NCBI GenBank assembly: GCA_946800325.1
Contig: OX326959.1
Location: forward strand, 22,869,742-22,933,741
DNA: 64,000 nt
Reading direction: 5' to 3'
Source of the DNA: Luzula sylvatica
Lineage: Eukaryota; Streptophyta; Magnoliopsida; Poales; Juncaceae
Shown here one piece after another: positions 25,075 to 36,640 of this stretch. The notes under the pieces were generated by a model. It saw only the letters and a program-made list of their open reading frames with translations, was not told where the DNA came from and did not search any database. Made by a program: the position numbers and the translations under genes. Each line of letters begins with the position of its first letter. Within the stretch, counting starts at the first letter, position 1.

Positions 25075-26143
25075 TTTCTGCGCTTTAAGAGAGTTCTGAT
25101 AGCAATGGAGATGGGTGATAATGGCTTGGGGGAAGATAAACGTCTGACGGAGAATTTATGGTGGAGGATTTTGAACCGAAGCAAGCTTTAATGGCGCCTT
25201 TTTGCGAGTGGAGAGTCTTGGCCTGGGTTGGTGTAAAGAGTGGCAAATGGAGGTGAGAAGACGCAGCCAAAAGATTGGCAAAAATCACCGATTCAATGTT
25301 GACAAGACGTGACAGGATTGGTAGAATCGAGTATAGCAGTTAACAGACACGAGAAGAGACTTGAAGTGAACAGACACGACTACATCGTGGTGTAGTAGTG
25401 AACAGACGTGAATGAACCGAGGCTAGCAGTGAACAGACGCGACTAAATCAGGTCTAGCAGTGAACAGACGTGAATGAATCGAGGCTAGCAGTGAACGGAC
25501 GGATGTTTATTCTGAAAGTTTCGGTTCTCGCTATTTGGGCTTGGCCCATAATCCAAACTTTTTCATCTTGCAGAGTTCGTAACTGGCTTTTTTTGGCCCA
25601 TTACTAATGCAAGTTGTAATGACAGAAGGTGTTAATTTTAAATCCGAATAAACATACGATTCGTTAAAACTTGAACTAAAAAATAAAGAAGGCTGTTAAT
25701 CATTAAGCAGCACAACTGGTTAATCAATGTTTATTGGACCATATTTCGTGTAATTTGTAATAGTGTCAAGTTGGAATTAATATAAACTTATGAGGCGTCA
25801 ACTTTTACAATTTGGAACAAATAATACCGTCAAACATTGTGCAATAAAAGTACTTAATCTTTGGTTCTGGTTCTGCATTGCTGGTTAAATAATGTCATAA
25901 GGAAAATAGGTAAGCATTAACAGCCGACCAAAATAAGGAAAATAAAACATAACATTTTTACAACAAAACAATCCACAAAATGGTCTTACGTAACGTTGTT
26001 TCAGAGTGAGCTCCAAGGACCAAACTGCGAATATCGCATAAGCAAATCTGTGTTGCTCATGTTTTCGCATCCGTCTTCAGCGCAACTCTGTCATTCATGA
26101 AAATTAGGTTAAACTAAGGTGGTGATGTTAAAACTAAGATTGA
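25075..26143. other. Intergenic spacer between the two MULE genes
   Basis: It holds the 5' flank of the ULP-like gene and the 3' flank of the transposase. About 250 bases upstream of the ULP-like ATG lies a short tandem array (25326-25502). A possible extra transposase 3' exon (about 25985-26091) is discussed with that gene. Confidence 0.55.
25326..25502. repeat. ~31-bp tandem repeat upstream of the ULP-like gene
   Basis: About five degenerate units built on AGCAGTGAACAGACGTGAAT. Each has an AACAG core, matching the motif enriched through the element. A regulatory or transposase-binding role is possible but unproven. Confidence 0.7.
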
Positions 26144-29100
26144 TTATTGTACCTCGATAGTTTCAGGTTTACCCCCATGTGGTGCACCCTTGGTCGTCGT
26201 GGTCTTCTTCTTTTTCAGAGATGCGATTTCAACTCTTGTTTTGAAGCGAGTGGACCTTGGTCGTCCAAGCCGCTTGACCTTTTTAGGGTTCTGAACATTA
26301 CTGTGGAATTCATGGGACCTCTCTGCTTCTTCGATTTCTTGGGTTAACACATCGGTTTCATCTGACAAGCTCACGGCCATGTCCTCGAACCACTTCAACA
26401 GTTTTTCTACAGATTTGGGGTCTCGGTATGTGCATTCAATCATGTCAAGCATGTATGAATGGGCTCGGCTGTAAACTGCATCATAGTTGTTGAGGTTACG
26501 GTTAATCTGCGGGGAATATATATGAAACCTAGTGTGGGTCCTAATGTAGTCCTTTTGCCACCTAGGCAGAACGTAACACTTAGGAATTTCTTGTAAGCCA
26601 TTCTGACGGTATATAGCTAAACCGTGCCTACAAATGAAACCCTTGAATTGGAAGAGCAAGCATTGACAGTGGTACATGTCGTTGCTAATGCGGTATCGAA
26701 CTTCGAAGGTTTTAGTCACAGATGCATCCGTCACCGTGTAAGCCTGAACGTCGTCGACCGAAGAAACCAATTGCGAGTGGCACGACATCAGAGCTTTCAC
26801 CTCGTCTTGGAATTGGTAGAATGATCGGTGCGTATATAGCAGAGAGAATTGCCTTTCAAAAGGCAAGACCGAAACAAGAAGCGGTGAACGGTCGTTGCAG
26901 CGGAAATCCTCGAGGCGTTCCTTCTCCCACTTGGCTTGAAGTGCCAGTTCGTACTTATCGATGAAAGAGCGCAAGGAGGTGGAGGAATTGACGTACCCAT
27001 CGAAAAAAGAATTCATCGACTCGCTCCTCTGAGTAGTTGACATTCCAGCCCAAAAAAATTTCCTGACGTAAAGGGGTACCCAACGAGTCCGAATATCATA
27101 CATGCGCTCCAACCAGTTTAGTGTCAATTCGCTTTTCTCGTCAGCAATTAACTGCGTCCATCCCTCCTCAAAGCTATTAGCATCAGTTGTGTCGTAGACC
27201 AATTGACATACCTAATTATAAATATCATTATTTGAAATTGCAAAATGGAAATATTGTTTCGATGGGTTGTAGTACCTTGGAAATGAAAGAATCTCGATTT
27301 ATGCCAGATCCGGCCTTGTTCGGTACTTTCTTCATTATATGCCAGAGGCATAATCTGTGTCTTGCACTTGGGAACACCGATGAAACTGCGGAACAAATAG
27401 CTGCGCACTGGTCAGTTATGATGGCCGTAGGTGGCACTCCGTTCATGCATACCAAGAACGTATTGAATAACCATTCGTAAGTGGGTGTGCATTCGTCCGC
27501 TAAGAGCGCACATGCCAATAGGATCGACTGTCCGTGGTGATTAACACCCACAAAAGGAGCAAAAGGCATGTCGTACCTAATATGCATTTATGGAGTGGGA
27601 ATTAGAATTCAATATTTAAGGTGTAAAATGGTCTAAAATATTACGTACTTATTTGTCAGATAAGTGGTGTCAAAGGTAATAACATCTCCGAAATATTTGT
27701 ACGATGCTCTGCTGCGCCCATCTGACCAGAAAACGTTGCGAAGACGTCCTTCATCGTCAATATCACATAGATAATAGAAATTGGAGCTTTGCTTCTGTCT
27801 ATCCCTAAAATAACGGACCAGCGCATTTGCATCGCCGTCAGCTAATTTTAAAGCACGCCTTGAATGGATGTGGTTTCGCATATCTCTTTCGGTGAACTGG
27901 CAATTGTCGAATCCCCCCGCTTGGTGAAACATTGAATGGAATGAACGGTGTTGAGGGATTCCTGCATCGTCGTTTATTTCGATCTGTTTTTTCACAAATT
28001 TTGGTATAGTTCGGTGACATCGCATGTATCTGACAGCATCAGGGCGAAGATCGTGGTTGTGCCCGAGTTCAACATGTGTTATCTCCCACTCCCCATTTAA
28101 AAGGTAATCCTTGACTACAACTTTTGCCTGGCAGGAGGTACCTAAGATATTAACATGGCTTAACGATAGTGGTTTTGTTACTAAGAAACTTGGGACTGTG
28201 TTAACAGCGACATTGTGGTTCGTCGTTAGAAAAGTGGACTAGGCAATTTGCACTGCCAGTAATTAACAAGAGACACCTTAACAGTGACACAGGTCAATAA
28301 TTAGTTTGGATTAATAGGGGGAGCGTTTGGCAGTGTTTAGCATAGCGAAAGTGTTCTAATTTAACAGCGACATTGTGGTTTATAACGATAAACAAGGACT
28401 AGGTACTTAACAATGTCAGTAATTAACAGGACATTGTACTTAAAAATAACAGTAATTAACAAGAGAGGTTCTTATTACACATTAACAGTGACACAGGTCA
28501 ATAATTAGTTTGGATTAACAGGGGGAGCGTTTGGCAGTGTTTAGCATAGCGAAACTGTTCTAATTTAACAGCGACATTGTGGTTTATAACGATAAACAAG
28601 GACTAGGTACTTAACAATGTCAGTAATTAACAGGACATTGTACTTAAAAATAACAGTAATTAACAAGAGAGGTTCTTATTACACATTAACAGTGACACAT
28701 GTCAATAATTAGTTTGGATTAACAGGGGGAGCGTTTGGCAGTGTTTAGCATAGCGAAAGTGTTCTAATTTAACAGCGACATTGTGGTTTATAACGATAAA
28801 CAAGGACTAGGTACTTAACAATGTCAGTAATTAACAGGACATTGTACTTAAAAATAACAGTAATTAACAAGAGAGGTTCTTATTACACGGTAACAGTGAC
28901 ACAGGTCAAAAAATAGTTTGGATTAACAGGGGGAGCGTTGTCAGTGTTTAGCATAGCGAAAGTGGTCTGATTTAACAGCGACATTGTGGTTTATAACGAT
29001 AAACAAGTTCTAGGTACTTAACAATGTCTGTAATTAACAGGACATTGTACTTAAAAATAACAGTAATTAACAAGAGAGGTTCTTATTACACGTTAACAGT

Positions 29101-29719
29101 GACACAGGTCAAAAAATAGTTTGGATTAACAGGGGGAGCGTTGTCAGTGTTTAGCATAGCGAAAGTGGTCTGATTTAACAGCGACATTGTGGTTTATAAC
29201 GATAAACAAGTTCTAGGTACTTAACAATGTCTGTAATTAACAGGACATTGTACTTAAAAATAACAGTAATTAACAAGAGAGGTTCTTATTACACATTAAC
29301 AGTGACACAGGTCAAAAAATAGTTTGGATTAACAGGGGGAGCGTTGTCAGTGTTTAGCATAGCGAAAGTGGTCTGATTTAACAGCGACATTGTTACCTTA
29401 GATGGTCCGTAATTACGTTGGTACCTTGATAAGTGTTCCTTCTCTTCCTGAATGCTTCACAGTCCGATTGGGAGAGTGGTTTCTTCCCCTTGCTACAGGC
29501 AAAAGTGGCATCTGAGGGTTGCCCATAGAAATTGTGATTGGACCTTCTAGTAACTCCGAAACCTTCGAGGGAAGAGTATGACACGTAGAAATTATAAGCT
29601 TCGTCTCGGCTCGCAAACTTCATGCCGATTCGTGGTTCTGGAGAGAGCTGAGGGTTAAAATTTAACTCAGCATCCTCACATTCTTGTTGCTCGGCGTCGG
29701 ATCCAGTAAAATGGTCCAT
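26144..29719 (-). CDS. FAR1-type MULE transposase
   Basis: Four exons: 29425-29719, 27649-28141, 27276-27576, 26144-27211, giving 718 residues with all junctions in frame. An N-terminal FAR1/WRKY-GCM1 zinc finger has ligands C75, C102, H126 and H128; intron 1 splits it between TYQG and TSCQAKVVVK. The DDE nuclease core carries D256 (FDTTY), D318 (ITDQ) and E378/E379 (FEEGW), with the MULE signature VFPSARHRLCLWHI. A SWIM zinc finger has C545, C547, C557 and H559. It would bind element ends in the nucleus and cut and paste them. FAR1/FHY3 light-signalling factors are domesticated relatives, but the TIRs, TSD and partner gene argue for a live transposon gene. The 3' end could instead splice at ATCGAG|GTACAA (about 26152) into a further short exon ending near 25985. 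Confidence 0.93.
28142..29424 (-). repeat. Minisatellite-filled intron 1 of the transposase (~203-bp unit)
   Basis: 1283 bases between donor CAAG|GTACC and acceptor CTTAG|GTACC. Almost all of it (28201-29395) is a tandem array: the phrase TTAACAGCGACATTG starts at 28201, 28361, 28565, 28769, 28972, 29175 and 29378, so the period is 203-204 bases after a shorter first unit of 160. Neighbouring units are nearly identical, and the last complete units form a distinct subtype (GTTGTCAGTG, GTGGTCTGA). One unit contains TAACAG five times. Confidence 0.93.
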
Positions 29720-30089
29720 TCTTGTTGCTGGTATTAGGGATCTTTGGGGAAGAAGAGCTAGAGGGGAGAAGCAGGGGTTCTGACGGAGAGAGGAGGTGAG
29801 AGAGAGGAAGTTGCCATGTAAGGAGCGGGGCTGATTTGATGTTGCTAGTTAATGTGAGTTGATTGTGCGACCTCCATGGATTAACAGGTACTCATCATTG
29901 TGTATCTGTGGTGCGACATACGGAACCTCGGGAGAGGGAGAGGACAGAGGCAGGTATACGGGACCTCGGGAGCAACCATGAAATGACGTTGCTCAGCTCG
30001 TAAGTCTTAACAGGTCTTTGTGGTTTAACACCTTCTTAATACTAAAATTGGTGGCGTGGAGTTGACATGTGTCCATGGGTTAACATTTT
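29720..30089. other. 5' flank of the transposase / right subterminal region
   Basis: Purine-rich (GAGAGGAGGTGAGAGAGAGG) directly upstream of the ATG, then GC-richer than the rest of the window, with repeated GGGACCTCGGGAG-like phrases (29927-29970) and TTAACAG motifs. The promoter of the transposase should lie here. Confidence 0.55.
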
Positions 30090-30141
30090 GCCAGCGCATC
30101 AAGACCTGGGGGGGAAAGGCGGGGGAAGACAAACATTTTCC
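30090..30141 (-). repeat. Right terminal inverted repeat of the MULE
   Basis: Contains CAGCGCATCAAG (30092-30103), the inverted partner of 19208-19219, followed by G-rich sequence to the element edge. Confidence 0.75.
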
Positions 30142-30150
30142 TTAGAAAAA
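30142..30150. repeat. Right target-site duplication of the MULE
   Basis: TTAGAAAAA, identical to 19159-19167. Confidence 0.85.
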
Positions 30151-31282
30151 CTAATATAGATAATAATAAGCTCTAGTGAGCGACGATAGCGATACTAGGG
30201 GTTTAGGAATCCTCTCATTCGATATTTCCGTCCATGTATTTATACATAGCGTTGATTTTTTTTGTCAACGTGAGTGATCATTTGATTGCGTATTTCATCC
30301 CGCATCCGGAAGGTTGTGTTCGAAGATTTGATCGCGCATTACATCCTACATCCGGACGTTGTGTTCGATGATTTCATCGCTCATCCGGATGTTGTCATCA
30401 TGTATACGCACTTGAAACGTGTAGAGAAGTCCGCTCATATCGTCGATCGTGAAACCGGTCATGATAGAAGGATCGGTAGTCGGAGGGGGCATGCTTGATC
30501 CTTTACCGGGCTCACCTCCGGCTCGACGTTTTGTTGAGTTTTTAGGTACAATTACATTACTAATACATAATTAAAGGAACCAAAAATTTCGGTTTAGTTA
30601 CATAATTAATACATAATTAAATATGAACCAAAAAAATTCAGAAAATCCAATCAAAAAAGAAAAACACAAACATGTAAAATCGTCAAAACTTTCACCCGTG
30701 GTATTTTATAAAAAACTAAAATAATAAATCGTTCAAACAGAATAAAATCTTCACGAAAAATGTATATAATCAAATTATCTGTCCAACCCAATTTGTACCA
30801 TTCAAGTCACAGCTAATATGTGAAAGTAATGGCTACTGAACTTGTCAAATTACAATTTTTTTTTATTGTTACTGGATTTTTCAAAACCCTACAAAATTGT
30901 TTTTGGCTAATTTTCGAATCCGATTTTTCATAAATAAAATTTAACAACTGTTTATACCTATATCTAAATGTTTTTTATGTGGATTGAATTTACAACCACT
31001 CAATTCATAGTTTCAAAAATAATTTTTCATGTGAATCACTTCACAAAACTAGTATAAACAGTTTCCAAAACGTTTTTTCTTGTGAAATCACTCCACAAAA
31101 ATCATTTTTCACATATTGTTCTTGTGAACTACACTCCAAAACACACCAAAATATATTTATCAAGTCTTCGTGATGAATTTTCAATAAAAGAAAACAAATC
31201 CACAAATTATACGATTAAATTCAGATTTTTCGGGTTTTTATCCCATGGAAAACGTAACCCGACAAAAGTATTGATAACGAAC
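30151..31282. other. Intergenic, possible LTR-element interior
   Basis: No gene supported. 30275-30400 holds a ~45-base imperfect tandem repeat (GATTTGATCGCGCATTACATCC / GATTTCATCGCTCATCCGG). The 70-codon ORF across it is repeat-derived. Part of this may be interior of the LTR element whose PBS lies at 31283. Confidence 0.45.
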
Positions 31283-31295
31283 GATTTGATACCAT
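31283..31295 (-). promoter_or_regulatory. Primer-binding-site-like sequence (tRNA-Met type)
   Basis: On the minus strand this reads ATGGTATCAAATC, immediately after CCCAACA, the CA-ending 3' edge of an LTR. Plant copia-type elements commonly use TGGTATCA-type sites complementary to initiator tRNA-Met. Confidence 0.6.
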
Positions 31296-31800
31296 TGTTG
31301 GGAATTCCTGCACCCATGTACCACACATGGGGCAGCGGAACATACGAGAATCACCCAAAACCTAGGATCTTGTATCGGTTAAATTTGTGTATGAAGGTTT
31401 GAAACCTAATTTTTCGTCTTGCACTTCTTCTTACCGATTGAAACGGTCTACACTCCTTATTTGTGTTCCTTGATCACTAAGCCTCTCACTTGGAACCTCC
31501 ACGCTTAATCCATCACGAATTCATTTTTTTCACGGAGAATTAACGGTTATCCTAGTTCAATCGGCAATTCCTTGTTCACTTTTTATTCTCTCCAATTTAA
31601 CAAATTAATTGGAGCAATAATTACGGAGAACAATTTTTGGTAAAAAAAAATGACTTGATTACAGAGAGAAAAATAATTTTTGCACTATATATCACATATT
31701 GATCACCGAAAAACACTTCTAGAAAAAACTGCTCTTGGTTTGGAAGAAGAAGAAAAAAATTAAAGAAGCCAGCTATTTTCGGAGGTCTACGGCCCGACTT
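31296..31800 (-). mobile_element. LTR retroelement fragment (5' LTR, minus orientation)
   Basis: Starts TGTTGGGAATTCC on the plus strand next to the PBS-like site. It looks like one LTR, with its far end somewhere near 31790-31810. No second LTR and no gag-pol frames were found, so it is a truncated relic. The ORF over 31082-31402 spans the junction and is not a gene. Confidence 0.5.
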
Positions 31801-32189
31801 TAGCCCATCAATAGACATGACTGACATTGGACCATGGGTATTTGTGATTTTTTATTTATTTTGCATACTGGGCATTCGTGATATTTTGTATATTGTAGGG
31901 TATCTATGATATTTTCTAGCAAGGCTGTACACGTTAATTGATCAATGCGAGTGTAACTTGAGATAGACAATTCATCGTGCACGTGCATAAAACTCAATAA
32001 TGGCTACAAAAAGCGTCGAAAGAAATCTCACACAAAATCATAAAATGATTTATCATCACCATACTAATAATTTACACATGAACGTGTAAGGTTTGGTGAG
32101 AATTCAAAGAGACAGTCCTTCCAGTTCGAACCCCACACCATCTTTTAGAGAGAGAGAGAAGATCAGACATGAGATACAGAAAGAGAATG

Positions 32190-32250
<61 letters not shown>

Positions 32251-33040
32251 TGTGCATGGTTTGGTGATCTCGATAGTCAAGCTTGTTATGTACATATTAT
32301 TGACATATTAATATATTGTGGGGACTTTTACCTTGTGTAAGTAGACACGTTACTGGCCTAAGTTTGTTCTTTATTTACTGCTAACTTGAAACGTATGTAA
32401 TTAAATTTGTCACATAAAATATAATCTTAATCATATGCAAAACAATCAATCAATTGACTATTGAACATGGACTATTGAGTATTGTTGTTGATAATAAAGT
32501 TAGTCCCACATAAATAGTACATTAACTAATTGAATATTTATTTTACTGGATGTTAAATCCCATAAATACACAAAGTATGCAAATTTTAGAAGTTAGTAAA
32601 TTACACAATGAAACTGGCTACTTTTTATTTCAGTAGAGGGGTTTGCACTGTTGATAATAAAGATATCTGAGTTTTGATAATTCATTTTTGTTGATTGTTT
32701 TTTTTTCTTTTCAATTTTTCATTTGGGTAAAAATATTTTGGAGAGCTAAAATTCAAACTCGTACATTTTTATACAGTTGGATAATTATATCATATTTACG
32801 TAAATAAATAGGAAATGCAAACTCGTACATTTTTATACAATTGAATAATTACATCATATTTACATAAATAAATAGGAAAATGCAAACTCGTACATTTTTA
32901 TACAGTTGGATAGTTACCTCATATTTACATAAATAAATAGGAAAATGAATTTGGAGGACCCAATTGAGTATTTTAAACTTTGTGAACCAATAATAATATT
33001 TGACATTTGTCCATGGCCATTTTAAAAGAATTGAAAATTA
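31801..33040. other. Intergenic
   Basis: Contains a (GA)n microsatellite (32193-32247) and a three-fold ~64-base direct repeat around 32745-32945 (AAACTCGTACATTTTTATAC). Serine-leucine ORFs over the GA run are artefacts. Confidence 0.5.
32193..32247. repeat. (GA)n microsatellite
   Basis: About 55 bases of uninterrupted GA with related GAGAGA upstream at 32142-32158. Confidence 0.9.
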
Positions 33041-34864
33041 ATAGCCTTTTACATTAGGCCTAGCCCATTTCTTATTTTCTATAGTTAATTTTTTTCTCTA
33101 CATAGGCCATATTTATAAATCAGCCTGTTTCTCTTGTAGGCCCTTTCGGCTATTTTGTCTATATGGACGATTTTTTCTGTACATTTGAAGCAATATAGGG
33201 GGAGAAATTGAAATGCAAAATATGAGGAAAAATTGAAAATGTTAAAGAAAATGATACACCAAGAACTTTCCATTGTTTTAGTCTAGGTACATGGAAATGA
33301 AAACAGCAATGTTTTTTCTCCTTGCAAACTTTCTATGATGTTTTGTTTTGGGTTTTATATCCACTGAACCTTCTCTTTTTTAAGTCCAGGTACGTAAACG
33401 CACGCGTTTTTCGCAGCGATAATTAGCTATGAAAATGAAATGTATGAACGAATGTCCTTTTTTGATAATAAACTCATGGACAGTACCATAATATGTATAT
33501 TTTACTTTTGTTGGTTCATGAGTTTTTAGTTTTAAAAATGAATCTTCCCATTTTCTGGTCTTGGTTCTTGTATATGGGCCCAAATCACCTCCCATTCTCA
33601 TAATTGGAGATGAATTATATATACTGTTTACTTGATGATGTTATTTTATTTTAGTACATTTTTAGGGTTTATGGTGTTATTTTAGTGAAAAACATGGTAA
33701 TTATAAACAAAAAATCACAATGTGAGCAGTATTATATTCTTGTGAATATATTTACGATTGATATACATTTTTCTATGCTAATATATTTGTGCAAGTATTA
33801 ATATTAATATACACTTTTAAATATGAACTTAAATTTAGTACTGTTAATGTTATTGTATACTTCTCAGTGCAAAATTTTGAACATTTCAAACACCATTTAG
33901 ATGCACTATAACTTTAATAAAGTGGCCTTATATTATTTTTATTTGAATGAAAATCACGTCTAAAATATAATATCATAATCAACTAAATAACAACGCTAAA
34001 ACGCAACAATAATTATATGTAAATTGCACCCACATTACTACCAACCGCTATTTAAAACATCGATTAAAAATCATATATTGTGATGATGAAATAATAATGT
34101 TTTCAGTTTTAAATAGCCTTTACATTCTGATAAGCCATATTTTCTCTATTATGGCCTATATTTTCTCTACATGGGTCATGATTAAGAAATAAGGAATTTG
34201 AAATAATATTTGAATTGCGGAAAAAAATCTTTTTTTGAAGAGTTTATGATACGATACAAATATGCAGCTTTTTTAAGTGTTCGCGCAACATAGGAAGAGG
34301 ATAAATGGGAAATGTTTAAAAGTATAGACAAGAAGAACTTTCCAATGTATAAGGCTAGGTACATGTAAATCAAAACAACAATGGTTTCTTCTCCTTCCAA
34401 GCTATGTATGATGTTTTGTTTTGGTTCTTTTGTTCACTACACCTTCCCTTTTTTCAGTCCAGATACGTGAACCAACGCGCGCGAGTTTTTCGCGGCAATA
34501 ATTGGCTCTATGAAAATGAAGTGTATGAATGCATGTCCTTTTTTGATAATAAACTCATGTACAGTACAACAATTTGTATATTTTACTTTTGTTGGTTCTT
34601 GAGTTTTAAAGTTTTTAAAATGAATCTTCCCATTTTCTAGTCTTGGTTCTTGTATATGGGCCCAAATCACCTCTTCATTGGAGATGAATTATGAGAAGTG
34701 TACATTGTTTACTTCGTCATCTTCTTTTTGTAAAACTTTAGTGAAAAAACATGCTAATTGTGTAAACAAACAATAATATAAGCATGTATATTCTTGTATA
34801 TATGAATATATTTAGGATTGATATACTATTTTCTATATAAATATATTTATGCAAGTATTAATAT

Positions 34865-36468
34865 CTGTTATTTACGTTGTAACATCGTTGTAGTGCGCTC
34901 TAACGGATTTTTTGAGGCAAACACTGCATTTTCAGATTTTAGCTTTGTAGTATTTTGTACCGCTACGGCACTATAGAGCACTGCTATAGCGTGAAACGTA
35001 CGAATATATCGGTTGTAGCGATGCTATATTTTTGTTTCTACTTTAATATTCTACATAATATTGATTATTTCAATAATTAAAATTTTCATGAATAAATAAC
35101 TATTATTGTTCACTCAATTTTTTGCTTCTAGTTTAATAAAGTGTTATACTGGACAATTTATTTATTTTGTTTTGTTTTGTTTTAACTTACATTCTATGAG
35201 CAACTAATTTCTCTTCTTAAATTTTTTTTAATAACTAAATAAAGTTTTTTTTACTCCAAAACAATCTTTCAAGACAACATTTGAACTTTTGGAGTAATCG
35301 ATGTAATTCGTGCTTAATATTTATTTCTAATTTCAATTTTATTTTGTAGTAATTTCGGGTGTCGCCTCTTCGAAATTGAAGTCAAAATATCACGATTCTT
35401 ACGTTATTTTGAAGTTTGGATAATTAGACAGAGTTTTTTAGTATTAGGTGGACCCACTAATGAATTATGCAAGTATTGTACTATGGTACATTTAGTATTA
35501 TCTTATTTTAAATCATATTTTGACATTAATTTATATTTATATGCATCTTGTCCTTATAAAAAGAAAGGAAATTTTCAAAAAAAAACCCTAACATTTTTGG
35601 ATATTGTAAAAGAAACCTTATATTTTTGGAAACTCCAAAAAAAATCCTCTATCAAATTTTTACATTCAAATACCTTCTATAGGGGTTAAGACTAACAATG
35701 AATAGTGTTCATTTTTTTTTACTAGAATACTCTTCTATTTACATATGTAGTAACTAAATTTTTATTATTAAAAAGTCCTAAATTTTTTTTAGCATATAAT
35801 ATTTTTTAAAAATTAATTATTATATGTTATATTTATATAATTTTAATATTTCATATATTATATATATTTGACTTTTATATTTTTTCCTGAAAAACTAACA
35901 TAAAATAATAATAAGATGAACAACAATATTAAAAGAACACCTTGCAAATATTTTAAAAATAAAATATCATGAAACTAGTTACAAAATACATAAAAAGAAA
36001 ATGAAAAGAAAAAAATTAGATGTTTAAACATATATTTTTCTATCAATACATTTTCAAGGTGTTTATTCATTCTTGTTTATATTATTATGTGATGTTAGTT
36101 TTTCATGAATAATAAATGAAATATTAAAATTATATAAACACAACATGTAATAATTTTATTTTTTGAAATCACTACATGTTAAAAAATATTTATGAATTTT
36201 CTTAAAATTAACAAAAAATAACAAAAATATTTTTTTAATTAATACATATGAAAATATAAGGATATTTTGGTCAAAACAAATAATTAAAATCATACATAGT
36301 TAGTTTTAACCCCTATATTGGGGATTTTGTACAATATCCAAAACAATTAAGAGTTTTTTTGAAATTTTAGTTTTGGTCAAAATCTGTTGCAACGGTGAAA
36401 CGGTGCTATATTGTTCACTTTACGCTAACCACTAAATTAAGCGTCAAAATGACACGCGTTGTTTAAAA
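34865..36468. mobile_element. ~1.6-kb insertion in the duplicated segment
   Basis: Bounded by TATTAAT-type sequence on both sides. The ends are weakly inverted (GTTGTAACATCGTTGTAGTGC versus TTGCAACGGTGAAACGGTGC). It carries phrases such as CACTATAGAGCACTGCTATAGCG, seen in degenerate plant repeats, and encloses a family-B-like element at 35567-36374. No transposase. Class uncertain. Confidence 0.55.
35567..36374. mobile_element. MITE family B-like copy
   Basis: Left end GGAAATTTTCAAAAAAAAAC with a subterminal TTTTTGGATATTGTA; the right end has the inverted CAATATCCAAAACAATTAAG and TTTTTTTGAAATTTT. AT-rich interior, no ORF, no clear TSD. The interior aligns with 48063-48420 and 51126-51627. 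Confidence 0.65.
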
Positions 36469-36640
36469 TATTAATTAATATACACTTCTGAATATCAACT
36501 TAGGATTTGGTACTGTTATTGCGTACTTTCACAGTTCAATATTTTTTTGAACATTTCAAAGATCATTTACAGATTCACTATAACTTAGAAAGTGACATTA
36601 TATATTTTTTTTATTTGAAGATAGTGATTAAGAAAATGAC

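Larger units (their letters stand above)
19168..30141. mobile_element. ~11-kb Mutator-like element with transposase and ULP-like gene
   Basis: Bounded by a perfect 9-bp duplication and degenerate inverted ends. The left end runs inward through CCCCATCTATTGTCCCCCAG to CTTGATGCGCTG (19208-19219). The right end, read in reverse, runs through a similar C-rich tract to the same 12-mer (complement of 30092-30103). The 12-mer lies 40 and 38 bases from the respective ends. Inside are two minus-strand genes: transposase (26144-29719) and a DUF1985/ULP-like gene (21074-25074). Both read open through every predicted splice junction, so the element may be recently active. The pairing of a FAR1-type transposase with a ULP-like gene is known from plant Kaonashi-type MULEs. 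TAACAG-type motifs are scattered throughout. Confidence 0.9.
33041..36640. repeat. Tandem segmental duplication, second copy interrupted
   Basis: Copy 1 (about 33041-33970) matches copy 2 (about 34116-34864 resuming at about 36469-36640). Shared landmarks include TTTTTTGATAATAAACTCATG, TGAATCTTCCCATTTTCT and TGTATATGGGCCCAAATCACC. Copy spacing is ~1.05 kb. Copy 2 breaks after GCAAGTATTAATAT and resumes at TTAATTAATATACACTT. No conserved ORF spans the duplicated part. Confidence 0.8.

Noticed and set aside
26144..29719. Domesticated FAR1/FHY3 light-signalling gene
   Set aside because: The gene sits inside an element with TIRs, a 9-bp TSD and a ULP-like partner, so transposase is the simpler reading.
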